From contig CM053266.1 of the NCBI GenBank assembly GCA_028583415.1, positions 37,133,758 to 37,197,757 of the forward strand: a stretch of DNA of 64,000 nucleotides, in the 5' to 3' direction. The DNA comes from Protea cynaroides. Taxonomy: Eukaryota; Streptophyta; Magnoliopsida; Proteales; Proteaceae. The notes under the pieces are model-generated. The model was given only the letters and a program-made list of their open reading frames with translations. It did no database searches and was not told where the DNA came from. Below, one piece after another: positions 10,928 through 22,900 of the stretch. The first letter of the stretch is position 1; the number at the start of each line of letters is the position of its first letter. The position numbers were made by a program, and so were the translations under genes.

Positions 10928-11762
10928 GAGCAAATAGTGGAATCTGAGGGTTGGCAGGTCTAGTAAATCCGATCTTCCAGTCGTGCAAGGAGATGTTGAC
11001 AACAAAGAGTGAGAAAGGTTTATTATTGTAGTTGTTTTCATCTGTAATAGTATAACAATATTTACTTAGAATGGTGAGACTTGGGAGAGAAATAAAGAAA
11101 GGGGCTTACATCATCATGTCGTCATCGTAGTCGTCATCATCATCATCATCATTGTCATCATATTTATGTTGCTGTATGCATTTTTTGAATGCTTTTTATT
11201 ATAAAATGACAATAGACTACAATGTGAGATGTTTCAGTTCTAGGCTCAAAACAAAAAATAAGGTAAAAAATGGATTTTAGAAAATACCATATCTCTAAAC
11301 AAATTATAGGATAAAAGCTCAAGAATGTACTAAAATGTTTTTAAAGAATACATTGTTAGATTTTTTTCTCATTCATAGGGCTTCAATCCAAACTCTAATA
11401 TCTATACAGATATCTAGAACACAATGAGATTCAATGTAAACAATTAATTGTAAAGACATACCTGTGCGTAGAAAATTGGTTCCCGTCATTAGTTCTAAAA
11501 ATCATTTTTGAATCTTTGATCACAGTCTTCCACAGCTTGTAGAAGTTTCATGTGATTCTCACTGCTCGTGTGTATAGAAAGAATAAATCAACTAGGGTTG
11601 CGGGGGTTCATGACCTAGTATATATAATACTATCACAAACCCTAATCAGTCCCACACTGTAAAATGGATTATCTATCTCTTTATCTTGTTACGAATCAGA
11701 CCAAACTGATCTACCTAGTGATATAGACTCCCATTAATCAATGGGCCCAATAATTAATCAAG

Positions 11763-11815
<53 letters not shown>

Positions 11816-13137
11816 TCCAACATACGTAACCCCCCTCTCCCCCTTTCAAAATACCTCTACATGCACCATGCTCTCAAGCTACTAAATTCTTCGCTACACT
11901 CTCTCTCAAGCATGTAATTGATAACATAATAACAACAATAGCAGTAGAAACTAGAAACATCAATAAGAATGACTGAACTTGCCTTGGATTGTGTTGACAT
12001 CAGAAGTCATGAAGTCGACCTCCGAAGTCAGACTATGCCTACAAGAGAAAAGTAGGTATAAGAGGTTGGATTCTAGACCCAGGGGTGGCTCTGACGCCTA
12101 AGTTAGTATTATGAATTTCAAACAGCCATAGAGATTGATCTATTGAGGGAACCTAGTTTCGAGAGAGTTGTGGGGCAATAGAAAGCAGTTCGTATCGTAA
12201 AGGCAATGTGAAGTGAACTGAATGAACCTATAAGGTTGCTTCCTATTTATGGAGAGAGGGCGAGAGCTGAGAAAGTAAGAGTGGATTTGTCCCATATCAG
12301 ATTACTCCAATTATAATAGGATTCGACAACCTACTTGAGGCAAGAATTGCCGCGCTCTACAAGATAAAATCTTTGGAGTTGAACATGGTAGAATCTGTCT
12401 GAATAAAATAAGATAAGCCTTGTAGCCTTGTTTGGGATATTGGGGATGTCAAAATCGAACTATTTGGGATGTGTGGGCGGACAACTAAAACCTTTGGTGA
12501 CATAGCTGGCTGAGTCTTCATAGTTCATAACATCGTGATAATTTATGATAGACAGGTAATTTACTTAACCATAAGGTTGCGAACTGTATTTGAGTTCAAA
12601 AGATATCGATGTTGCTCTTCCGCCGCCCACAGCGTCTCCGCCTTCCCAGCTCACGTCCAAGTGAGAGAAAGGGAATTTCCAAAATTGATCTTATCTAAAA
12701 GAATAAATAAAAAGAGTAATAAAGTGTGTAAAAGAATAAATTAAAAACTCTGTTGTAGTCAGCTCGGTTACAAACAGATTTATGCTTAGTACATCTCAGC
12801 CGGCCCTAAAAGATTGTAAAGCTAAAGCAGTAAAGCGTCGGTCTTCTGCTTCTAGAAGCCAGAATCTGGAATTATTTGGTTTGAAAAATTGAAACTTTGC
12901 CGCTGAAGACCGAAAACACAGAACGTTGTATTCTCAAACTCCCAGTCCACATCCTACTTATGGTCCTTGTCTCCCGGGCTCCACACTTTAAAGCTTAAAC
13001 GCTATAAGCGTCACTAATTAAAGACGGTGGTAGTCACGCGTCACGCTTCACGCTTCACGCAACCCAATGGTGCCAAGACCAAACGGGCAACTGCCCGTTT
13101 AGCTCACGCCACGTTACTCTCTCTCTCTCTGTCAGTC
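10928..13137. other. Intergenic DNA upstream of MED33
   Basis: No gene or recognisable transposon. It contains an imperfect CAT-repeat cluster near 11112-11160 and the compound microsatellite listed next. Repeated CACGC/TCACGC words appear at 13033-13063, close to the MED33 promoter. Confidence 0.5.
11765..11815. repeat. Compound (CA)n(TA)n microsatellite
   Basis: About 17 CA units run directly into about 8 TA units. Confidence 0.95.
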
Positions 13138-13146
13138 TATTTAAAC
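13138..13146 (+). promoter_or_regulatory. Candidate TATA box of MED33
   Basis: CTATTTAAA lies after a CT microsatellite and about 475 bp before the MED33 start codon. It is followed by a CT-rich, ATG-free leader until 13479. This layout suits a plant TATA promoter with transcription starting near 13170, but the position is inferred. Confidence 0.4.
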
Positions 13147-13478
13147 TCCCTCCCTGGATCACCCCATTCAATCAAGCAAGCAAGCGTAACCACCAAACTA
13201 GATCCTAGACTAAATAAGAAGAATAAACCGAAAAAGGCAGAAAAAAAAAAATAGAGGAAAACTGCAGGCACGGCATTCTGCGTTCTACAACACTCTGCCT
13301 GCAGACTGCAGTGTACAATCTCTTTCTTCCAACTCCCAAGTCCCCGCTTCCAAGTTTGCGTGTACTCCATTAGAATTAAAGATATATATATATCAATTCT
13401 CAATTTCTCCCCCTTTTCTGGGTACTTCCCGATCCCCGTTCAACTTCTCCCCCCTTTTCTTTAGCTTTAGTGATTTCA

Positions 13479-13544
13479 ATGAAATCAATGTCGTGGTCGT
13501 CGTGGAAGTGGAAGTTGGAACATCTTTCTTCCCTCTTAACTTAA
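13479..13544 (+). CDS. Upstream ORF in the predicted MED33 leader (21 codons)
   Basis: If transcription starts near the TATA-like box, the first ATG of the mRNA is at 13479. It opens a 21-codon frame rich in Ser and Trp (starts MKSMSWSSW) and stops at TAA 13542-13544, 73 nt before the MED33 ATG. An in-frame second ATG lies at 13488. A uORF of this kind could reduce or regulate MED33 translation. Conservation is unknown, and a leader intron could remove it. Confidence 0.35.
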   Translation: MKSMSWSSWKWKLEHLSSLLT

Positions 13545-13617
13545 AGTCGTTCAAAAGTGAAGTGTCATTTGACAACAGTTGAGCTTTGGAAGGAAGACGA
13601 GGTACTGTGGAAGCAAT

Positions 13618-13910
13618 ATGGTTATGACGGAGTCTTCTGCACCTCGTTTTGGGGAGCGCGTCCTGGAGGCGGTGAAATCTTGTCAAGACCGAAAGGACCC
13701 TCCCTTTATCTGGGTTATGGAAGTCTGCAAATGCGTCCGAGAGGCCGGTTTAGGGTTGCCGTGTCCCGAACTTGGCCAGGTTTTGGTTTCCACTCTCTGC
13801 TTCAGCGTAAACAACAACAATAACCACCCCTTTATTTGGAAATTTCTTGACCAGGCCCTCTCTTCCGGCCTCCTCTATTCCTTCCATGTCCTCGCCCTTC
13901 TCACCCCCAG
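13618..13910 (+). CDS. MED33: MED33 exon 1 (residues 1-97)
   Basis: Begins MVMTESSAPRFGERVLEAVK and contains DPPFIWVMEVCKCVREAGLG, typical of MED33 N-termini. It ends LLTP plus two bases of an Arg codon before GTAACC. The 4,785-bp intron 1 follows. Confidence 0.92.
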
Positions 13911-16900
13911 GTAACCTACTTAATTATACACAATGTCCATTCTCTTTTCTTTTTCTCCATTCCTTTCCATGCATGCTTTCATGCGTATATCTAGTATATG
14001 TTATAGGAAGGTGGGCGTCCGACCTTTTATTTGCTTCATTCTCCAACACCACCCCCGAAATTGGATTTCGGGGTTTCTGTTTTTGTTTTCGTTGGTTCTG
14101 ATTTATTTACTACTTTTTCTTTTTGCCTTTTGTCTTATTTTCTCTCGCCATCTTTTTTTTTTCTTTCATCCTGTTGGATATTAAATGGTTTGAATCTTAT
14201 GAAATTCAAATTATTAATTTACTATTTTATAAGTGGTTGTTAGAGTGGTTTGTTTCTTCATAATAGATACCTAAATGATCAATGTCTGTGACTATTGGTG
14301 ACATCCTAGTCTAAATACTCAATAGACATATCTTATGGTAGAGACATGTCTTGTGGTAGACATATAGTGTTTGGGCATACTCTTTAGGGACAACCAACCA
14401 TTGGTGGTGTCTCTTCTTCTCCCGTAAATAGAGAGGAGGTTTAATCCATTAATATAGACAATTATAACAACTTAGTTTGACAAGTTTAATCCATTAATAT
14501 AGACAATTATAACAACTTAGTTTGACAATCCCAGTAGTTTTGGCATTGGTTTTTACCTATTGAGCATTGCCTTCTGAATCTTGGAGTAAACCGAAGAGAG
14601 TAAATGCAACACTTTCTGGTTTTTTAGGGTTGTTTTATCTTGGTAATCGATTCGCAACGAATCTGGTTTGCACTGTAGGGGCGACTATGATTTTAAGGAG
14701 AGTAGTCTTGACTACGATTCAACCCTACCGTTCATTTGCCGCGTGTGTTATATTAATTTAATGGTAAATTTGAAGCCTATTTTGGTGGGTTCATTGATGC
14801 ATACATAGAGTATTTGAATAAGTCGTTTCTATGTTTATTTACAATTCTATATCTCATGTTCATCTCATATAGATGATGTTTGTAGTGCCTTTATTACAAC
14901 AAATCCTTCCCTGTTTCTTTTCACTTTTCTCACTGGTTTTGCAGCTTCCGCCTAGTTTTTATAAAGCCCAATTGTAAAATTATATAAGTTGAAACGTATA
15001 ATGCCAAATCAATAACAACAACCTGAGTCACTTGGCATGCTTCTTACGATACCACTCTATTCTCTGGGAGAAGCTTCTTCTCTTTAGCGTTTTCAAATAT
15101 GTGAAGTTGGGATGGAGACAATGAATTGTAATTATTGATGTGGTTAAAGATGAGGTTAAACATAGGCTCTGTGTGTAGCTAGTTGCTGTATGGATGAGAA
15201 CTTAAATCTTGAAGTAATGTCCTAGTTAATGAAATCAATGTTTGCATTGGTTTCATCTATCCACTGTTACATGTTGATATTTGATCTCATCTTTTCCTTG
15301 GTGCCAATCTTGTTGTTTTGATGCAATGTCACAGCTGATGGCAACGTACAGCTATCCATTGATCAATCAATGCAATTATGTATCTAGATGTAAAGACGTT
15401 GCAGGATTAATGGTTGGTTAATGATGTGAATACAACCATATCTCTGATTAGTGGTGGCATCTACTTTGTTGTATTGAAAACCTCTTCAATTTAAACAAAA
15501 TATAAAACATAAGGTGATGCTGGGGGAGGAGTCCACTTGGTGGCTATATACTATTGAGGTTAGCACTTTATAAGTGGTCTAAAGGGTTATTTACCGTGGT
15601 AGAGAGTTCATTTAACATATTGGAAGCGGATGATACAGGAGAAAAAGTCCATATGGTGGCTATACCATTAAGTAAAGTTACAAAGTTTGACTTCTTGCCT
15701 CTAGATGGTCTCTTATCCATCCAACAATTGGAATGGCTGGTTCATACCTCCCTATGGCCAAGTTGACAACTTTTCTGGAGAGGCTTTTCTATTTGATCCT
15801 ACTAGGAAATGCCTTATCCATGCACAATAGAATTGCAACTTGACTATTTTGCCCCTCCTGGTCCCACATTAATTCCGCCTTTCATTTTCATGTCTCCTCA
15901 CTCCCTTCTTTTTGTTATTTGATTAGCACTTTCTTTCTTCTTTGTCGCATGTTAAATCAATTTTGGTTAAACCTCTCTTTGGACAATTCACTGCTGGACA
16001 ATTCACTGCCCTACAGATGTTTCATGGACTTGAAGAAAATTTTGAAGATTAGAGACATGGTCATTGGCTCCATAAAGCATGAAATTGATGATGGATCTTA
16101 CACCCTTCTTTGGCTTGACAATTGGCACCCCAAAGGAGTGTTGATATATGCTTATGGGAACTGCATTAGCTATGACTTGGGATTGGATATAACGATGAAG
16201 GCGTCCTCTATCCTCAGAGATGGTGCCTAGGATCCACTCCCCTCTCCTCCCCTTCCTTGATTGAAGCTTGTGGGCTTCTCTTCTTGAAGTTGCTAGGAGC
16301 CCCTCTGGGATTGGAGACTTGGTCATGTGGATAGCCTCTTCTAATGGGAGATTTTGTTTGTCATCAGCTTGGTACTTGGTGAAGTCGCGAGCTGAGGTGG
16401 TTCCTTGGCACGACATTGTGTGGTTCGGGGGTACATCCCTCGCCACGATTTCATTGCTTGGAGAGTTTTCTCCTGCTCGCTGCATACACTATCTTTCTGA
16501 TGCAGAACAACTTAGGGACCAAGTCTTCCTACAATAATAACAACGCTAATTAAATAGGTTCTTTTTATAACTGTCTAGTTGGGACTGACTGCGGCTGGCA
16601 GCATCATACATGAAATGCACATATGAGAAGAACAGTAATAGCACGTAAGCAATGAACAATATAATTCTTATACCTTCAACCTAGCAGTATTCAGTTTAGG
16701 TAAAAATAGTAGTTCAATATTAGGTAGCATCTAATCAAGTACTACAGTGCAGGAAATGTCAAGAACCCTAAAAAGTGTAAAGCTAAACCTTAATAACAAT
16801 GACAGCCAACGGGCGTCCCAGAGCACGAGGCTCCCGCTACTGCATGACCTGGGGAAGGGCAGAATGTATGCAGCCTTACCCCCACAACATGGAGAGGCTG

Positions 16901-19900
16901 TTTCTGTGACAATGGCAGCCCACATTCATGTTGAATCAGTAACAATTCAAGGCAAAGGGGTGGACATATACTAACCAGGTTATGCTGTAACAGAGGGATC
17001 AGCCTCTTTATAGGCACTGAAACTCAGTCCGAATGGGTGTCTGCCCAACAGAGTAACACACAGCCAGAGGGAGTTGGAAGAAAATAACAGTACTGTGGGG
17101 GGAGTAAGGGTGCAGAGAAGTGTATATGTGTGTATGGAAAAGAATACAGAACAGGGAGCAAACCATGGGGTGTATGGGGGGAGGGAAATGATTTATATAT
17201 GTAAAAAGGAAAGGAACAAGAAGTAGATAAGCAGTAAGGGGTTCGGAACATATTTCGATGCAGGGAAGGAGAAGACGAAGAGAAATTTAAAGAGGATAGG
17301 GAGACTTACACAGCATGAGAGAGCAGTCCGTTTGCATTTCGTTCATTATCATTTTCTGTCTTACAGCTTTCAAAATCAGCATTTAAAAGGGGTCAATAGT
17401 GAAATCATGAACAGTGAAACTGGTTACAAGAGGTACTTATAACTACCTCAGTAATAAAAAGAAAAATAAAACATGGTGAAAAACTGATTTGGTGGGGTGG
17501 GAAATGTTGTTACAACAGTACAAACTCTCCTTTCGCATGTCCACTAACTGAAAAATAAACATAAACAGAAACCAAAATAACATAAAATAGAAATAGCATA
17601 AAAAGAAATAGAAACAGAAACAGACATAACTATCTAAATTAAAGTTGCTGCTGCTCCTGTGCTCTAGCAACACGATACCTCGGAACTCATCGTCAAACCA
17701 TAGGAAAGGAGTGGATAGCTGAGATCTACGATGCTCTCTGCTACACTCTAAATCCATGATCAACTATGATGTTCTCATCACTTTCTTTCTTCAAAAGCAC
17801 ATTCTCGCGTCCTCCTCTTTCTGCCTTTGCTGGAATGGGACTGAGGACCTAGACCACTCTTCTTTGATTGCCTGTACTCCTTCCGTCTGTGGGATACGAT
17901 CCGCAACTGCTGCTGGCCTTCAAGACGCAGACACTGTTCTTTTGTCAGAGAATGGAGTTGGGTGAGAAGAAACTTTGGCGGAAAGAGCTTTGACAAGCTG
18001 GGTAAATTGGTATTCTGTGCTACCATCTACCTCATATGGAAGGAAATGAACTTAAGAAGATGGACTACAAATTCCAGACAGTGCCAACAAATTTGGGACT
18101 ATTATGTTTGAATTAAAGTAAAATTGGTCACTCCAATCCAATGTATTGATTCCCTCAGAAATCAGCACATTATCTCATCTTGGAGCCTCCCCATTTGTGT
18201 TTGTGTTTGCTAGATTTTGTCCTTTGGGGTGGGGTTTCATTTGCTGTCTCTATAGGCTTGTCTATGTAGTTTTTTTGTCCCTCCGGGGGCGGTCTCATGT
18301 AAGTCTGTGAGCTTCATGAATTCTTTTATCCACAAAAAAAAAAAAAAAAAAAAAAAAAAACAATTGTTAAGCAGTTAATGTCTTGTCTTAGGTGGCCACA
18401 AGAGCCAATTCACCTCTCTTGTAGCTGCACCTTATAATTGTCACTCTCTGCCCCTTAGTTGAATATTTTGTGATCTACTCTATTAGTTGAGAAAGACGTT
18501 TGACATTGTCTAACATTTTCTTGATTTTGCATAATTAGACTCGTATTTTCCTGATACATAAAGCACATGAAGATTGCTACAGTTTAAGCTGAATTAGTTG
18601 GATATCTTGTGATCTATGTACTAGTTGACAAAAATTTCTTGATTTGTTGCATCAAATTGACTATTAGTTTCTTTAATCTTCAATCTTAATGGCAGGGTGA
18701 TTTGCCGGCGCCAGATTCAGCCAGAGGCTTACAGACTCTATCTTGAACTCCTAAAGCGCTACACATTTTCATTTGCTCCAGTCGGAATGAATTCTTCGAG
18801 GGAGAAGTAAGTATTGTGATTGCATATCTTTCGTCTATGTTTGCCATGTAGCAAATAGTGCTAGATCTAAAATTATCAGTGCTTTTGACATTTAGATTTA
18901 CTGACCCCCCCATCACCACCACCCAAAGAAAAGAAGATTTTTTTTTCTCTCTCTAATGATTTTGCTCTTTTTAATTGGAAAAGAATACCATGTATGTCAG
19001 GCTGGGTGAGGGAGGTATATATCAAGCGATCTACCAACCTGTTTGTCACCATTTGTAGGGATAGAGATATACGGGTACCAATATATATAGCACAATTACC
19101 AACACAGTCACTAAAGGGATCAGTCATTCTTATCAAACTTACAGATTTCTCTCTCTTTTGCAGGATCATAAAATCCGTTGATGATGCACTGCAACTTTCG
19201 CAGACTTTTGGGGTTTATGTATCGGATCTTGGACATGCATTTGTCTTGTTTCTTTTTACTGTCATCATCAGTTTAATTGATTGTGTAATGGATGATTGGG
19301 GGTTGCAACCAACATCAATAGATAAACTGAGCTCTATTTTCGGAGTTGAAGAACACCTGAATATGGATATAAGTTCTCAAGGGAACCAAGATGATGAAAG
19401 AAGGGAACATCGTGAGCTACTACGTAAAAGGAATGCTTTTATGGCTATGGAGGTCTTGGGAAAACTGACAGAAAGTCGAAAAGCAATGGTTCTTCTTCGC
19501 CTTGTCCACTTGAACATGTATGCATCACCATTCCTTCTCCGATGTGTTCTCATTTTCCCCCTCTCCAGTAACACTTTCTTGTTGAAAATTTTGCTGTCTT
19601 CATCTCTCATTTGATGTCTGATTAAGAATAGCAAATAAGTTAAAGAGTGCCTATCATTTTCAGGCTGTTTATTTACCTTTTCATGGTAATGTTAACGAGT
19701 ATTATTGTGAGGTGCCTCATTAATCTTACTCTTATCCCTGCATTAGGCTCTGCTAAGCCTACTGAAAGCCAATTAAAAAACAATAAGCCTAGTGAAAGCC
19801 AATTAAAAAACAATCTCTAAATTCTGATTAAAGTGTGAAAAATTATATGCTAGCTTATATACTTGACTATGGCTAGTCATAGTAGCATTCTAGGATATGA

Positions 19901-22900
19901 GCGTCCGAAAGTTTGATCTTTAAATCCTTGCATGGAAGTGCATAACACGGAGCTTAATCCTAAAATTTTTATATGAGGATTTATGCAAACTAGAAATAAG
20001 AGATCATTCTTAGGTCTGGTTGTGGACTTGTGGTAATTTCCACCATAACATGATCACCTGATCTGATTGAAACTTCAAATTTAACTTCTGAGTTATACAA
20101 ATCATTTGATTCTACTGTCAATAGATTCTATAGAGTGTCGAAGCATTTTTTGTTGAATCAATCTTGAATTTCACCATTCTGACTGGAATCTGTTTAATTG
20201 TTTTATACAGACATATATCAAATATAGTATTTTCTGTTTTTAAGTTATATATCTTGGGCTCGTAGGAATTCCAACAAGTTACTGATAACTTGGTCTTGAG
20301 AAATAGGGCCGATAAATTCAATGGGCTTCTTCAAAGAATTCAGTTTCTTGAAGCTCATAAGTCAGTCTCTGCAAATTTGAAATCTGCTAGTGAGCTTTTG
20401 GTAAGATTGTCTGCAAACGTAGAGAGAGCTTTGGGTTTGGAATATCAGTTGAACAAGCGGCAACTCATTGGAGTGATGATTGGTATCGGATCATGTAGCT
20501 GGGGGTCTTCCTGCAACTTTGGAGATGTCCGGGCTGCGTGTTGGGTTCCATTTGATATTTATATGGAGACTGCAATGGATGGGAAACAGCTTCCTGCCAC
20601 ATCATCTATTGATATACTTACAGGTGCACTCCCCTTTAATACTGTCTCTGTCACTTATTCTGATACATTTTTATCTTGTATTATATTTTGTACTATGGTT
20701 TATATACCAAAGAACATTAAAATTTTCAATAGTTGCTAGAGCTTTATTTACTAATTTGTCGTTACCTTGATTATATAATTGCAGAATTAACAAAGACACT
20801 TCAAGTGATTAACCGGGCGAGCTGGCAAGAGACCTTCCTAGCACTTTGGGCTTCAGCCCTTCGGCTTGTGCAACGAGTTGAGATGAAACTGCATGACAAA
20901 ACACGTGTCTCCTTGAAAACAAGTCTATCTAATATTCACTTTTTTCTTGTGCCCTATTGCAGGAACGCGATCCTCTAGAAGGGCCCATTCCGCATCTTGA
21001 TGCACGTCTTTGTGTTCTTTTGTCCATCACACCATTGGCAATTGTTCGTGTTGTGGAGGGTGAGGGTGAAATGCCTTTAGCTGCTGTTCAGGGTAGTATA
21101 ATGTCTGGGAGTATGGGAACTAACTACAAGCATGGAATGGATGGAACTGCTAATGCTTCTAGAAGACATGGACTGATTTCATCTCTTCAGGCTCTTGGGC
21201 AGTTTTCAGGTCTCCTATCTCCTCCTGCTTCAGTTGTTGTGGAAGCTAATAATGCTGCTGCAAAAGCAGCGAGCTTCATCTATAATTTCAAGAATGGGAA
21301 TGACTTCAATGTAGGCAACCGTGGTGATACTTATGTTAAAGCAGGTGACCTTGTTCATTATCCTATTTCCTTACTAATTTTATGATTAATGCTTGAATGC
21401 TTTCTTAATCTTTTTTGGGGTTTTATGTGTCGGGAAATTTGTAAGAAGGATTGGGTTATTTAATAGACTACACATGATCTCTATTTTTCTATCCGAGTAC
21501 TTTTTGCATTGTGTTTTCTGTATTTTGCTTGCACCTAATTCTCTCTTTGGCAGGTGGGAACATGCGGCATCTCATAGTGGAAGCTTGCATTGCAAGAAAG
21601 TTGATTGATACATCAGCATACTTTTGGCCTGGTTATGTGCTTCCATCAGTAGCCCCATTGTCAGATCCATCACCCGTTCAAGGATCTCCATGGTCTGCCT
21701 TCATGGAAGGTGCTCCATTAACTGGTCCTCTAAAAAATTCCCTAATAGCAACTCCTGCTTCAAGGTATGTCAAAAGGATTCTTGTTTAACTGCTCATTTT
21801 AATGATTCAGTGGTTGAGTCTGAAATCAACTCTGTTGGTTTAAGCTTAGCGGAGATCGAGAAGTTGTATCACATGGCATTAAATGGGGAAGAGGAGGATA
21901 GGTCAGCATCTGCAAAGATACTATGTGGTGCATCTCTCATCCGTGGTTGGAATATCCAGGTACCTGGGGCATTTGTATTATCTTTTGTTGGATTGGGTTT
22001 CATGTCTTTGATTTTGCTCCACCATGCATGGTGGACTCCACAGTTGCTGGAAATGGTTTTGCCTTGTAATGTTCTCTGGTACAGAAAACGTGTCTTATAT
22101 CTTCTTTTTCAATAATAAAATTCCTCTCCTGTCTTCCTTTTCAATAATAAAATTCTTGTTGTTATTGATGATAAGACCATTCTGAACGGTGTGTCTGGCC
22201 TCCAGATCTTTAGGCTTAGTGTCATTTTCAGACTTGAATTCCAGTGGCAGGCTTTTGAAAGCACCAGAATCACTGATATTCTGATGTCCATGTAAATTCA
22301 GATGCACCAATTTTATGGGAATTCAGTAGTCTTTTGGGAGGAGATGGATCACATTTTTCAAGGCATACAAAACTCTTGTGCTCTTCTTTGTAGATTGATG
22401 ACATAATGAAAGTCCAAAGCTTGTTCAAGATATACCATTGGCCCATCTACCAATAAACAGTTTGTTGATATGTCGGACTCAATTATCAGTAAAGCCAGTC
22501 TTTTTGAGATGGTCAACATGCTCCTAATATGTCAGTGATGCAATGAATATCATATTAACATTCAAGGGTTCTAGTTATGTGAGACTTGAGCCAGTGACAT
22601 GCCATTAATTTTTAAATGACAATAATGCTTCATCCATTCAGTGCTGCAGAGGTCGTAAAAAGATAAAAGAGACCGGATCAAGATTGCAGCAGTTTACTAA
22701 GTTTCTTTGATATGCTGCTCTCAACTTTAGGGTCTTGTATTGTTTTCAGGTGACATGCTCTGCTGATGGTGGGTTAGGAGCATAGTTCTAAATTTTGGAC
22801 AAAATGTTTCGGTTTTTTGCAAAACCGAAAACGAAATGTAGGATCGAAACAAAGAAGTCCCAAAATTTGGTTTGAAATCACTGTTTTGACCATGTTTCGG

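Larger units (their letters stand above)
15985..18361 (+). mobile_element. L1-type LINE, 5'-truncated and interrupted, with poly-A tail
   Basis: The coding remnant is the C-terminal end of a plant L1-type ORF2. Near 16030-16227 it shows MDLKKILKIRDMVIGSIKHE, WLDNWHPKGVL and SSILRDGA, then VMWIASSNGRFCLSSAW (16322-16372) in a shifted frame. After an interruption (about 16540-17755), the zinc-knuckle block CLCWNGTEDLDHSS resumes near 17820 and FCATIYLIWKEMN near 18015. The 3' end is TTCTTTTATCCAC followed by about 28 A at 18333-18361. Stops and shifts show it is dead. Apurinic endonuclease and RT domains are missing, as expected for 5' truncation. Confidence 0.8.
13911..18695 (+). other. MED33: MED33 intron 1 (4.8 kb)
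   Basis: GT-AG intron. Its first 2 kb is T-rich unique-looking DNA with a 45-bp tandem duplication. From about 15985 it holds a broken LINE and an Au-like SINE. A repeated phrase GGTGGCTATA (near 15539 and 15655) is unexplained. Confidence 0.85.

Noticed and set aside
15554..15766. 70-codon frame tested as a MED33 exon or LINE part
   Set aside because: Does not match MED33 and exon 1 joins exon 2 exactly without it; no LINE motif.
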